Positions 1 to 10,655 of a DNA stretch of 64,000 nt are shown here, in pieces. Position numbers and translations under genes: made by a program. This DNA comes from UTCFX2 sp963726375 (lineage in GTDB: Bacteria; Chloroflexota; Anaerolineae; Anaerolineales; UBA4823). The notes under the pieces were generated by a model. It saw nothing but the letters and a program-made list of their open reading frames with translations, had not been told where the DNA came from and did not search any database. The stretch's first letter is position 1. Each line of letters begins with the position of its first letter. The DNA lies in NCBI GenBank assembly GCA_963726375.1, contig CAVSCE010000008.1:186001-250000 (forward strand). Direction: 5' to 3'.

Positions 1-782
1 AATGGGACTTCGATCCCAAGCCGGTGAGCCTGCTGGATCTGGAGAGGTACTTCGCTGTAGTAGTTCGGCAGGAAAATTACATCGGGCCCGGTGTCCTTGA
101 TCTTCGTGAGCTGGGCAGTGAAATCCTTATCGCCAGTCGTATAAGTCTCGAAAGCTACAACCGTCCCGCCATTCTCTTCAAAGGTTTGTTTGAAGAACTC
201 GGCAATCCCTTTGTTATAGTCAGAGGCGACATCATACAGCACAGCCGCTTTCTTCGCGCCCAGGTTTTCCATCGCAAACTTTGCTACAACCCGGCCCTGG
301 AATGGATCGATAAAGCATGCCCGGAACACATAGGATTTTGGCTCATTTGTCTTGGCATCCAGAGTGGTCTTCGGGTTGGTCGACCACGGCGAAATCAGGG
401 CGACCTTCGAGCTTTCGGCAATCTCCGATGCCGGGATCGCGTAACGGCTTGCGTTCGGGCCAATGATCGCCACAACATTATCCTGGGTGATCAGCTTCTG
501 TGCAGAAGAAGCTGATTGATCGGCTTTGCCTGCATTGTCCTCAATAACCAGCTCAATCTTATATTTCTTTCCCCCTACGTCCAGGCCGCCGGCGTCATTG
601 ATCTCTTGGACAGCCATTTCTGCAGCGTTCTTAAAAGAAGCGCCCACAGCTGGAATATCGCCGGTGAGCTCAGCAATCCCGCCTACTTTGATCACGTCTC
701 CACCGCCAGCTCCACCGCCGCAGGAAGAAATCAGCAGAGCAATAACAGTCAAGAGGCAGAAAAAGAACAATCCTTTCTTCAT
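1..782 (-). CDS. ABC transporter substrate-binding lipoprotein, branched-chain amino acid (LivK) type, 3' end outside window
   Basis: The minus strand stays open from an ATG at 782 to the window edge (about 260 residues), so the C-terminus is missing. The first 21 residues form a lipoprotein signal ending LISSC, followed by a Gly-rich stretch. The mature part has the type-1 periplasmic-binding-protein start (KVGGIAELTGDIPAVG, then AAEMAVQEINDAGG) and the middle AIIGPNASRYAIP, as in LivK/HAAT receptors. It should capture a small solute, classically branched-chain amino acids, outside the membrane for an ABC permease encoded further left. A strong AGAAGGAG site precedes the ATG. The exact ligand cannot be read from the sequence. 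Confidence 0.9.
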   Translation of the reverse strand, partial: MKKGLFFFCLLTVIALLISSCGGGAGGGDVIKVGGIAELTGDIPAVGASFKNAAEMAVQEINDAGGLDVGGKKYKIELVIEDNAGKADQSASSAQKLITQDNVVAIIGPNASRYAIPASEIAESSKVALISPWSTNPKTTLDAKTNEPKSYVFRACFIDPFQGRVVAKFAMENLGAKKAAVLYDVASDYNKGIAEFFKQTFEENGGTVVAFETYTTGDKDFTAQLTKIKDTGPDVIFLPNYYSEVPLQIQQAHRLGIEVP

Positions 783-1020
783 AACTCTCTCCTTCTGGTA
801 ACACAAGTGAACTGATGGTTATTCAGCTAGCAGGTTAAACCCAACCTAAAATGGCAGCCAACCACCTCCCCTCTTGCGATCACAGCACCAAAGGATTCTC
901 CCCCAACTATTCCACCGCTCACCACAATTGAGAATAGGTGCCGGTTTGTAACCCTATTCTGGCAAATTCTTGCCTTTCTGTCAATAGTAATTTCTCATGT
1001 TATCTTCATTACTTTTCTCA

Positions 1021-1269
1021 GGTGAGAGAATCCATCGTTCCACGATATAAGAAAGTCTTCCAGACGGTAGTCGTCACTGCGACGCCAGAACCAGGAACCT
1101 CACAACTGGAAGATAACACAACCCCCATCTGGGACATGACAGTCAACGCGATTGGCGCCAGACAGGCTGAAATGGCCATAAAGAGCACCGGGCAATCGAC
1201 GAGTTCACCAAGCGCTCCCACTGGCAGCCTGTTGTGGACTTCGGCGCGGTGAACTACCCGAAAACATAG
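1021..1269 (+). CDS. Possible short protein of unknown function, frameshifted
   Basis: A GTG at 1021 opens a frame reading VRESIVPRYKKVF onward. Near 1187 the protein-like frame shifts and runs to a TAG at 1267-1269, ending in DEFTKRSHWQPVVDFG and NYPKT. The stop lies only 10 bases from the stop of the convergent epimerase gene, which suits a real gene end. I do not recognise the product (about 83 residues). It may be the tail of a decayed gene or chance coding. Confidence 0.3.
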
Positions 1270-1279
1270 GCCGATAAGG

Positions 1280-1691
1280 TCACTTCTGTAGCTCGTACAG
1301 CTCAACCATAACGCCATTAGCGCTCTTGGGGTGGACGAACGCATAGCGCTTCCCCCCCAAACCACTAAGAGGAGACTCGTTGATCAGCTGAATGCCTTTC
1401 TCTTTTAAACGAGCAAGCATCCCTTCAATATCATCGACTTCCAGGCAGATATGGTGCATCCCGGGGCCGCGTTTTTCAAGGTAGCGCGCGAAGACCGGAA
1501 TCGTCCGTCGTCGGCTTCACCAGCTCCACCTCGCTGCCGCCAACAGGCAGAAAAGCCACCATCGATTTCTCGGCCGGGACGTCCTCGACATGGCTCAGTT
1601 CCATGCCTAACCCATCCTGCCAGAATGCCAACGTCTTTTCCATGTCATCGACCAATACTGCTACATGATCGATTCGAGTAATTTTTGCCAT
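1280..1691 (-). CDS. mce: Methylmalonyl-CoA epimerase, two frameshifts
   Basis: Interconverts (S)- and (R)-methylmalonyl-CoA in the propionate/succinyl-CoA pathway. It is a vicinal-oxygen-chelate fold enzyme: N-terminus ITRIDHVAVLVDDMEKTL carries the first metal His, and the second half carries RGPGMHHICLEVDD. The frame breaks near 1482 (one extra C before TTCGCGCG) and again at a run of six G near 1358, where a seventh G would restore KRYAFVHPKSANGVMVELYEL. With both corrected the length (about 136 residues) is normal. It lies just downstream of the mutase gene on the same strand, as expected for one pathway unit. The defects look like sequencing indels. Confidence 0.88.
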
Positions 1692-1809
1692 CTATCTCTC
1701 CAAAATATATTCCGACTGCTAAGAGTCATGTGTTTGAAGACAAGGTTCAGGGTCAAAAATTCACTTGACATGTGATTTTACACTGATGCGTTATCATTGA
1801 ACCTTAGCA

Positions 1810-1844
1810 CGTGATACATGACACGTGAACCGTGATCCGTCATA
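1810..1844. repeat. Five degenerate 7-bp tandem units
   Basis: Consecutive heptamers cgtgata, catgaca, cgtgaac, cgtgatc and cgtcata fill 1810-1844, between mce and the mutase and overlapping the last bases of the mutase gene. The family is CGTGATN-like with one to three changes per unit. Function unknown. Confidence 0.6.
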
Positions 1845-3497
1845 GCCAAGCCGGAGGCTGGTATTCTCCCCACAGCTTGCGAAGCAGCCCGCAAATCTCG
1901 CCCAGCGTGATATCGCTTTCGACACATTCAATGAGAAGCGGCATCAGGTTTTCACTGCTGCGCGCAGATGTTTCAAGGCGCCCCAAGAGCTCACTCACTC
2001 TGGCGGAATCCCGCCGGGAGCGAAGCGAGCTCAAGCCGAGAACGCTGGCCTTGCTCGATCGCAGGATCCACTTTCAACCGCTCAAGCTCGACCTGTTCTT
2101 CCACCTGAAAGGAATTCACACCGACTACGATCTCTTCGCCGCGCTCCAGCGCCCGCTGATATGCATAAGCTGCGTTCTGGATCTCACCCTGAGTATAGCC
2201 GCTCTCAATTGCAGCCAACGCGCCGCCCAGGTCATCGATTTTTTGAATGAAAGCCTCTGCCCGCCTGTCAATCTCATCGGTAAGGTATTCCACAAGGTAG
2301 GATCCGGCCAGCGGGTCGATAACATCAGCCGCGCCCGATTCGTGCGCGATGATTTGCTGGGTGCGCAGCGCTACCCGTACGGCTCGCTCAGTCGGCAGCC
2401 AGAGAGCCTCGTCCATCGAATTGGTGTGCAGCGATTGAGTCCCGCCAAGCACAGCCGCAAGCGCCTGCAGCGTCACCCGGACTACATTATTCTCCGGCTG
2501 CTGAGCGGTGAGGGTAGATCCGGCCGTCTGGGTATGGAAGCGCATCATCCACGAGCGCGGGTCTTTTGCCCCAAACCGGAGGCGCATGATCCGCGCCCAA
2601 ATCCGCCGGGCAGCTCGATATTTAGCGGCTTCCTCGAAGAAGTTGTTGTGGGCGTTGAAGAAAAACGAGAGCTGGCTGGCAAAGCCGTCAACATCCAGCC
2701 CGGCATCGAGCGCGGCTTGGACATATGCGATCCCATCAGCCAACGTGAAAGCCACCTCCTGCACAGCTGTAGAGCCAGCTTCGCGGATGTGATAACCAGA
2801 GATGCTGATCGTATTCCAGTGCGGGACCTCCGCCTGGCAGAAGCGGAACACATCCGTAATCAACCGCATCGACGGAGCCGGCGGGAAGATATACGTCCCA
2901 CGAGCGATGTATTCCTTCAATATATCATTCTGGATCGTACCGCGCAGCACCCGCGCTTCCACACCCTGCCGGCGGGCGACTGCGATATACATCGCCAGCA
3001 GGATCGACGCTGGTGCATTGATCGTCATGCTGGTCGAGACCTTCCCGAGCGGGATTTCTTGGAACAGGATCGCCATATCTTCCAGGGACGAGATTGAAAC
3101 GCCTACCTTTCCAACCTCTCCTATCGAGATCGGGTCATCTGCGTCATAGCCAATCTGGGTCGGCAGGTCAAACGCCACAGAGAGACCGGTCTGCCCCTGT
3201 TCCAGCAAGTAGCGGTAGCGCTGGTTGGATTCCTCTGCCGTGGCATAACCGGCATACTGGCGCATCGTCCAAAACCTTCCGCGGTACATGCTCGGCTGCA
3301 CGCCCCGTGTGAACGGGTATTCGCCCGGGAAACCCAGTTTTTCCAAGTATTCGAGGTCCGGAGTCATCTGGAGTGAAGAGCCCCGGCAGCGGTATATCTG
3401 ACGAGGTCTTGAATTCACATTTGCGTTCCGGAAATTTCTTCACAACTGGTTCAAGCATCTGCTCTTCCCAGCGTTTCTTTTCTTCCTCAAGGGTCAT
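1840..3497 (-). CDS. mcmA1: Methylmalonyl-CoA mutase, catalytic (TIM-barrel) subunit, two frameshifts
   Basis: Rearranges (R)-methylmalonyl-CoA to succinyl-CoA with adenosylcobalamin. The N-terminus holds EFKTSSDIPLPGLFTPDD, then LGFPGEYPFTRGVQPSMYRG, GLSVAFDLPTQIGYD, TISISGYHIREAGS and GGTQSLHTNSMDEAL, all hallmarks of the MCM barrel. It ends near residue 550 without the B12-binding (DxHxxG) domain, so this is the split form whose cobalamin subunit is encoded elsewhere. The frame changes near 3370 and near 2030; both joins are smooth at protein level and look like indels. The ATG at 3497 follows GAGAGGTCCCC. The epimerase gene lies next downstream. Confidence 0.93.
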
Positions 3498-3638
3498 GGG
3501 GACCTCTCAGTTTTTTTTTGGTTTTATGACCGGAGTATAACTTAACTCTCAGGATTTACGAAACATCTTAACCCTTTATGGTAAACTTTCGCGAAGATCG
3601 TCCCACACCATCAACCATCAATCGGAACAGGTATATCT

Positions 3639-4799
3639 ATGAAAATTCTTGCTGTTGATGTTGGCACCGGCACCCAGGACATTTTCCTCTACGATTCTCA
3701 ACTTGATCTGGAGAACGGCTTCAAGCTGGTCGTCCCATCCCCTACGATGATCGTCCACCGCGAGATCAAAGAGGCGACCCGCCGCCGCCAGCAGGTGCTT
3801 CTCAGTGGTGTTACCATGGGCGGAGGTCCCAGCGCATGGGCTGCGGAGGACCATATCAAAGCCGGGCTTCCGCTTTACGCCACTCCCGCTGCTGCCCGCT
3901 CGTTCAACGACGATCTGGAGAAAGTGCAGGAGATGGGAATTCGCCTGGTTGACGAGGCCGAAACGCCCTCCCTAACTGCGGATATCCGGCGGATCGAACT
4001 GCGCGATTTCGACTTTGCAGCCATCGCTGCCGCGTTTGAGAGTTTTGGCGTCTCACTGAATGACCTCGCGGCAGTCGCAGTCGCAGTTTTTGACCACGGC
4101 AATGCCCCTCCGGAAGTCTCGGACCGCAAATTTCGCTTCGATTATCTGGAAGAACAGATCTGCCAAAAAAACCGGTTGAGCGCATTTGCGTTCCGATCTG
4201 ATGAAATCCCTGAGATCATGACCCGCCTGAAGGCGGTCGCCCAATCAGCCCAGCAAAATGTATTGTCTGCACTTGGCGAAGTCCCGCTGGTCGTGATGGA
4301 TACAGCCCCAGCAGCAGTGCTCGGCGCAACTTTTGACCCAGTCGTCCGCCTCCGCTCAAGGATGATGATTGCCAACATTGGTAATTTTCACACCCTGGCT
4401 TTTCGATTGGGGCCAACCGGCATTGAAGGTGTCTTCGAACATCATACCGGTCTGCTGGACCAAACCGCGCTCGAACGGCTACTGCGCTCACTTGCTGCTG
4501 GTGAGCTGACCAACGCCGATGTATTCAGCGACCACGGCCACGGCGCACTGATCTTCCACGGCGAGCCGCTACCGATTAATGATGATGAATTTGGCGTAGT
4601 TGTCACCGGCCCGCGTCGGTCGCTGATGCGCGGGTCGGCGCTGAGACCTTATTTTGCCGTTCCCTTCGGGGATATGATGATTGCCGGCTGCTTTGGGCTG
4701 CTCGCTGCGACTGCCGATGTGCTTCCAGGTCTGGGGGAGCCGATCCGCCAGTCTCTGGAGGGCGCCAACCAGAGCCGGACGCCCTGGGAAGCGGCATGA
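3639..4799 (+). CDS. DUF1786 family protein (annotated as putative pyruvate formate-lyase activating enzyme-like)
   Basis: A 386-residue protein starting MKILAVDVGTGTQDIFLYD, an ASKHA/actin-ATPase-like phosphate loop typical of the DUF1786 family. Later Gly-rich segments (VTMGGGPSAWA, IANIGNFHTLAFRL, DHGHGA) also fit that family. It has no CxxxCxxC motif, so the historical name pyruvate formate-lyase activating enzyme is not supported as radical-SAM chemistry. It is divergent from the mutase gene, with about 140 bp between them, and lies 41 bp before htpG on the same strand. The true substrate is unknown. Confidence 0.72.
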   Translation: MKILAVDVGTGTQDIFLYDSQLDLENGFKLVVPSPTMIVHREIKEATRRRQQVLLSGVTMGGGPSAWAAEDHIKAGLPLYATPAAARSFNDDLEKVQEMGIRLVDEAETPSLTADIRRIELRDFDFAAIAAAFESFGVSLNDLAAVAVAVFDHGNAPPEVSDRKFRFDYLEEQICQKNRLSAFAFRSDEIPEIMTRLKAVAQSAQQNVLSALGEVPLVVMDTAPAAVLGATFDPVVRLRSRMMIANIGNFHTLAFRLGPTGIEGVFEHHTGLLDQTALERLLRSLAAGELTNADVFSDHGHGALIFHGEPLPINDDEFGVVVTGPRRSLMRGSALRPYFAVPFGDMMIAGCFGLLAATADVLPGLGEPIRQSLEGANQSRTPWEAA

Positions 4800-4840
4800 A
4801 TGGAGATCAAGTTATAATCTAGTTTTATCAGGAGGTCACT

Positions 4841-6711
4841 ATGGCTGATCATCAGGCACCCCCCATCGCCTTCAAAGCCGAAACTCGACAGCTGCTCGAT
4901 ATCCTCATCCATTCCCTCTATACCGAGCCTGAGATTTTCTTGCGCGAGCTGATATCCAATGCCTCGGACGCCCTCACCCGGCTGGATTTTGAGCTGCTGA
5001 CCAACCGCGAAGTGGTTGACCCCGACCTGCCGCTCGAAATCCGCATTCATGCCGACCCCGAGGCAAACACGCTGACTATCGAAGACACCGGTGTCGGCAT
5101 GACTTCTGAGGAAATGGTTGAAAACCTTGGCACTATCGCCCATTCTGGAGCGCGGGCTTTCTTCCAGGCCGTTAAAGAGAGCGGTAAAAGCGCCTCCGAG
5201 TTAATCGGACAGTTCGGTGTCGGCTTTTACTCTGCCTTTATGGTTGCCGAGTGGATTCGAGTGACATCCGCTCTTATCAAAAAGAAACTCAACCTGCCGT
5301 CTGGTTCTGCACCGGCGCAGACACCTTTACCATTGAGCCAGCGGATCGGGAACGGCGCGGTTCATCTGTTTTGATCCAACTTAAGGAAGACGCAAAAGCC
5401 TTTGCCCAGGAGAGCCGCCTGCGAGAGATCATTCGCAAACACTCGGATTTCATACCCTACCCGATCTACATCGGCGATTCGGAAGAACAAGTCAACCGCC
5501 AGTCAGCGATCTGGCGCCAGCAACCGCGCGAAGTAGAAGCAAAGGATTATGACGAGTTTTACCAGCAGCTCACCCTGGATTTTGATCCGCCGCTCGCTCA
5601 TGCCCATATGGTCGTTGATGGGCCGGTGCAAATGTATGCACTGCTGTTCATCCCTGCAAAACCCGACCGCGGCTTTTTTTCTCTTCGAAAAGAAGATGGG
5701 CTGAAGCTTTATGCCCGGAAAGTACTGATCCAGGAATATCACCGCGAGCTTCTCCCTGAATACTTCTGGTTCGTGCAGGGCGTCGTTGATTTAGAAGATA
5801 TCCCGTTAAATGTCACACGTGAATTGGTCCAGGCTAACCGGTTGATGGCCCAGTTGAAGAAGCTGGTCACATCGAAAGTGATCGATACGTTGAAAAGGCT
5901 CGGAGAAGAAGATCCTGAAAAATATGCCGCATTCTGGAGTGGTTTTTCCCGCTTCATCAAGCAAGGGATTGCCGTTGAGCAGGTTGACCCAGATGCGCTC
6001 TACCCACTGCTGCGCTTCCACACCACTGTTGAAACCGCACACTGGCTCTCGTTAGACGATTATCTCCAGGCTCTTTCACCCGAACAGCAGCAGATTTATT
6101 ACATCCTTGGTGATGACGAGCGCTCTGTTCTCCACAGCCCTCATCTGGATGCTCTCCGCCGCCAGAATTTTCCTGCCCTTCTTATGACCGACCCGATTGA
6201 CGCTTTCATGCTCACACGCCTGAAAACGTACAAAGAAAAACCGCTGGTCAATGTCGCCTCCGCAAAAATTGAGCTGCTTGAGGAGGAACCTGTTGACGAC
6301 CAGGCTCCGCATCTGGCACCAGCTGAAACCGATTTACTGATCAGACGATTTTCGGAACAGCTGGGTGAGCGGGTCAGCATCGTTCGAACCACAAACCGGC
6401 TGAGCGGCTCACCTGCCCGCCTGGTTGATCCAGAAGGCGCCCCAGATCAGGAGATCCAGCGCGTCTACCGGCTCTTAAACAGAGAATTTGAGCCTCCTCG
6501 AAAAGTTCTAGAGCTCAATCCCCGGCACCCGATCCTGCTTCGGCTGAGCGCTTTGAACGAAGACGATCCGCTCAGCAGCCTGGTTATCGAGCAGATCTTT
6601 GAAGACGCCCTGTTAATCGAGGGGCTGCACCCCGACCCGGCCGGGATGATCGAGCGCATCCAGAAATTGATGGAAGCTGCGATCAGACCACTCGAGACAG
6701 GTGAAACATAA
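4841..6711 (+). CDS. htpG: Molecular chaperone HtpG (Hsp90), one frameshift
   Basis: ATP-dependent cytosolic chaperone. The GHKL ATPase domain shows LRELISNASDALTRL, IEDTGVGMTSEEMVENLG and IGQFGVGFYSAFMVA; the middle domain shows FFSLRKEDGLKLYARKVLI and DIPLNVTRELVQ. The dimerisation domain follows, for a total near 620 residues. The frame breaks near 5270, where TCCGCTC should be TCCCGCTC (one C lost in a short C run), so the gene is probably intact in the organism. A near-consensus AGGAGG lies 7 bases before the ATG, and a TATAAT at 4812-4817 could be its -10 box. Confidence 0.95.
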
Positions 6712-6748
6712 TCTGGCTCAAATGATAGCGGCAGACAGCAGGTTTTAA

Positions 6749-9466
6749 ATGTTCGCCAATATTTCCCCATGGATCTGGCTCGTCCCCTGTTCCGCCATCC
6801 TGATCATCATCACATCCTGGGTGATGCTTGTCAGGCATTTCCAGCACAGAGTCGGAAAAAATCTTAAAGGACTCCGCATCACGCTGCGAGACTTCCAAAC
6901 CAGGCGCAAGCAGCTGGAGGGGCAATCCCGGGGTTACAGTGTCAGAGATCCAGAACCATTTCGCTCTTTGTCGACCAGGCTTAGAGAGGCGATGGCAATC
7001 GGCCGCCATCGCCTGGATTCGTTGGAGCGCAGTCTCGTCACCCTCCATGAGCGCCAGACCAGACTGAAATCGAACAGCTGGCGAGCAGTCATTGTCAATC
7101 CCTTTGCATGGCACGACCTGCACAGCAATTCTGTCCATTTGCAAGCAGAGCTTGCAGCGGCAAATTTGGACTTGTTGAAGATACAGGGACTCCTGGAAGA
7201 ACTGGAACAGGTACCCTTGCAGGTGGCCGACCAAATCCGCGAATTGGTTCGAAATCTCGAAACTGCGGCGCAGCTTCTCGGTTGGCTAAAAACCCGCGGC
7301 CTGCAAGGTAAAACTTTCGAGGCTGCACTTATTCAATGCCAGGAAATAGATGATGCTATCCAGCAGGCACCAATCCTCTTCCTTGAGGGAGACAAAGCCA
7401 GCCTGCTTCAATCGACCGAGAAAGCAAGTACTTCCATGGTTTTTGAGATTGTCCGGTCGAACAGGACAGTTTTAGAGCAGCTTATTCTTCAGGCGCGCGG
7501 CTGGGAGAAGGATTACCTCAAAACGGCGGATTCGGTCTTCGCAATGCGCCAGGCTCTTGATGCGCTTAATCAAGAGCTGACCCAGGTGCATCCAGGGTTA
7601 ATCATCCTGGATGAAGGCGCAGAGTTTCCCTGCCTTGAAGAACTTGCCCTGGACCTGCAGGTCACAGCCTCCCAGCTTGAAATCGAGAGTTCTGGCCTTC
7701 GTCCGTCAGGAAGCAGACCGACTGACTGCTTCTATCGTCGAGCAGACCCGCGAGCTTCAGCGGGCCAGCCGCGAGCTAGAATCTTCAGAATCAATCCTCG
7801 GCGAGCTAACGGACGGTTTCCAAAGGCTGTCCGCTCAGCTGGCTGAAACAAGCGGACGCCAGATTCGTCCCATCCGCTGGGAAGCCAGCCTTGAAGAGCT
7901 TGGGCATCTCGAAAATCAGGTAAACGAATCAGTTAAGAGTTCAAAAAGGGCGCTCGTTTGCCGAATTAAGCGCTGACCTTGCCGATTCAACCAGCATTCT
8001 CCTAAAACAGCAGGAGCTTGGACGGCGCATTCAAGAAATCGACCTCTCTCACCGCGACCTGGCAGCTCTGCTCGAAAGCCCTGAGTTCAGGCAGATGAGC
8101 GATTGGATCAAGTCAGCCCGCAGGTTAATGGAAGAAATCGAGGCTTATTCACCGGAAAACTGGCCGCTCCTGGACAACGCCGCAAAACTACCAGGCGAAT
8201 TAGACGCATTGGCAGAGCAAGTAGATCGGCTGGTTTCCATCGAACATTCCGTCCCACTGTCTGAATCAGATTTGGCAAGACAACTTGACCAGACCCGGCA
8301 GCTCGGAATCGATTATCGCCAGATTGCCATTCGGGTCGAGGACCTGCGCCATCGCCAGGATGAGCTGCAAGAGCTGGAAGTAAAAGCCCAAGATTCGCTT
8401 TCAGATCTTCAAAAAAATCTGGGGCAGATCCGATTAATTGCCAGCTCGAACCAGTTCCTCGCAGGCATTGCACTCTCGGAAATGGATCTACTTGTCCGTG
8501 ACACTCAGAAACTTTCTGCGGAGCTCAACCAACGGCGATCTGGAAGTGTGGAGAAGAAATTTCGCCAGGCAGCTGCTCTGGATGAACGCGCCACAGCCTC
8601 GGCGACGCGCTGGATGGGCATGCTGAACAAGGAGAACCAGCTCCTGCTCAAAGAATTGGCCCAGGCGGTCGGCGAGCTGGACTTAATCGCTCGCCTGGAA
8701 GATGCCAGTGTCGCCAGTGTTCACAAGCTGCTTTCCTCGGAGACTGCTTTTGCGATATCAAAACCTGCCAGCCAGACTCGCCTATCCTTGCAGGAACTCG
8801 ATCCTGGAATTCAAGCGGCGCAGCAGCTTCTGGCAGGAATGTAAAGCAGCCCAAAAATCGCTCGAGAACGTCCGACAGCTCATCGACACACACCGCGAAG
8901 CTGTATTTCAGCATGACCAGGCTCGCGATCTGGCAGCAATTGGGGTGCAGCGGAAACGCAGCTGGCCTCCTTCCAACACTTCCCTGGAATCCGAGCGCCA
9001 GGATCTGGAGATTTTGGAAAAGGAATGGTCCGCCCTGCGAGAACGTTCTATGAAGGCAATTTCATTCGTCGCCCAGTACAGCAGCCTCGCATCACGCTAC
9101 CAGCATCTGGCCGAGCGCCTCCGCCAGGGTTCCAGCGCACGGGAAAAAGAACAGCGTCAGGTCGAGCAGCTTGAGGATGCGATTGCCGGGATGGTTGATC
9201 CGTGGGAACAAATGCTGATCCGCTTTAGCGATCATCCTGGCACCTGCCGTGAAATTCGCGATTTGCTCGACAGCCTTGGTGAAGGGATGCAGGAGATCGA
9301 AAACGATTATCTGCGGGGAGAGCTGGATTATGATGGCGTGATCCAGGAGATGAAATCGCTTCAACGCCGGGTGCGTTATTATCAGGTTGCCCTTGACGAC
9401 GAGCATGCGATCGACTCGGCCGGCCGCGTCACTCGCCGTCGCCAGACAGAAAGAGACAGTTTTTAG
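6749..9466 (+). CDS. Membrane-anchored long coiled-coil protein, EzrA-like architecture, at least three frameshifts
   Basis: One N-terminal membrane helix (about residues 7-28, WLVPCSAILIIITSWVMLV) is followed by roughly 870 residues of Leu/Glu/Arg/Gln-rich heptads, with no globular domain or enzyme motif. That layout, helix plus long spectrin-like coiled coil on the cytoplasmic side, resembles the septation regulator EzrA, though I can see no diagnostic EzrA motif. Frame changes near 7690, 7945 and 8825 each join coiled coil to coiled coil, which supports one gene of about 900 residues. Neighbours are htpG (37 bp upstream) and tRNA-Arg. A structural or division role is inference; recombination-type coiled coils are an alternative. 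Confidence 0.65.
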
Positions 9467-9559
9467 GCATTGCATCGACTCGGTCAGATAATAATCCAGG
9501 GGTTTTGCTTGCAGATTCGATGGAAAGTGGTAAAATTGGTGACGCTTAATTAAAGGTAC

Positions 9560-9633
9560 GCCCGCGTAGCTCAGTGGATTAGAGCATTTGCTTGCGGAGC
9601 AAAGGGTCGCGTGTTCGAGTCGCGCCGCGGGCA
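9560..9633 (+). tRNA. tRNA-Arg (anticodon GCG)
   Basis: Full cloverleaf: acceptor GCCCGCG/CGCGGGC, D stem GCTC/GAGC, anticodon stem TTTGC/GCAAA with loop TTGCGGA, and a T arm containing TTCGAGT. Anticodon bases 9594-9596 are GCG, reading CGC and by wobble CGU. The 3' CCA is not encoded (CCT follows the discriminator A). Most bacteria use ACG, modified to ICG, for this codon box, so the G at position 34 is unusual or a base error. Confidence 0.93.
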
Positions 9634-9786
9634 CCTGGTCAATACCAAGAGAGTCAAGACAACAGGTGTCTCAGCTCTCTTTTTTTGCCGCATCATATCA
9701 ACCCCTAATGCGGTTTTCGATAATACATCCCTTCTGATCCTGCAGGGGTTCTATACCACCGGGCTTGCCCAGAAGAATGAGGCTTT

Positions 9787-10596
9787 ATGGATAAAAATCG
9801 GATTCTTCTTACCAATGACGACGGCATTCAATCCCCCGGGTTGTGGGCAGCGGCAGAGGCCCTCTCAGCACTCGGATTTGTCCACGTCGTCGCTCCGCGC
9901 GAACAATCTTCTGCAGCAGGCCGGAGCCTGCCTACTTCATCAGACGGCCTGATTCATACGCATCAGGTGACGGTCAAGGGGAAAGAATGGACCGTCCATG
10001 CTGTCGGCGGCAGCCCTGCTCAGGCCATCCTTCACGGATTGTTAGAAATCCTGCCGGAGTGGCCAAATCTGGTCGTCTCCGGCATCAATTACGGCGAAAA
10101 CCTCGGCGAAGGCGTGACCGTCTCCGGTACAGTCGGGGCAGCTCTGGAGGCAGCTTCATTTGGCGTGCCGGGGATCGCCGTCTCGCTGGAGACCGAACAG
10201 CGCCACCACTTTACCCATTCTGAAGAAGTGGACTTCTCTGTCGCCGCCTATTTCACCGCCCTTTTAGGAAAAATGCTGCTTGAAAAAAAGCTTCCTCCCG
10301 ACGTGAATGTGCTTAAGCTCGAAATCCCCTGCGATGCCACCCCGGACACTCCCTGGACAGTTGCCCGACTTTCGCGCCTGAGGTATTTCAGACCCGTTGC
10401 TCCCGTCCGCGAATCATGGGATGTGCCGGTCAAAGTTGGCTACGGTGTGGCGACGAACCTTGAGCAGGACGACCCATTGTCGGACGTCTATGCAGTTCAT
10501 GTCCTCCGCAAGGTCGCAGTCACTCCTCTCAGTCTGGACATGACTTCCCGGATTGACCTGAAGGAATTCGAGGCGCTGTTACGGGCAAACAGCTGA
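9787..10596 (+). CDS. surE: 5'/3'-nucleotidase SurE
   Basis: Metal-dependent nucleoside-monophosphate phosphatase, also active on short polyphosphate, in the cytosol. The catalytic Asp pair lies in LLTNDDG (residues 7-13), followed by VVAPREQSSAAGRS, SGINYGENLGEGV and VSGTVGAALEA, the conserved SurE blocks. Length 269 is typical. It starts 150 bp after the tRNA and converges with the inositol-phosphatase gene. Confidence 0.95.
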   Translation: MDKNRILLTNDDGIQSPGLWAAAEALSALGFVHVVAPREQSSAAGRSLPTSSDGLIHTHQVTVKGKEWTVHAVGGSPAQAILHGLLEILPEWPNLVVSGINYGENLGEGVTVSGTVGAALEAASFGVPGIAVSLETEQRHHFTHSEEVDFSVAAYFTALLGKMLLEKKLPPDVNVLKLEIPCDATPDTPWTVARLSRLRYFRPVAPVRESWDVPVKVGYGVATNLEQDDPLSDVYAVHVLRKVAVTPLSLDMTSRIDLKEFEALLRANS

Positions 10597-10655
10597 TCGG
10601 GTTCCGGTGAACCCGGAAATATCAAATGAACGGTTTTTGAGGGCTGCCAAATAAT

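Noticed and set aside
1832..3097. Long open plus-strand frame (421 codons)
   Set aside because: It is antisense to the methylmalonyl-CoA mutase gene, whose protein is unmistakable; the frame has no recognisable motif.
5251..5374. Programmed ribosomal frameshift in htpG
   Set aside because: No slippery heptamer is present; a lost C in a short C run explains it, and similar losses occur in many unrelated genes.
10596..10655. Terminator of surE
   Set aside because: Only short hairpins (for example GGGTTC/GAACCC) without a T-tract; evidence too weak to list.
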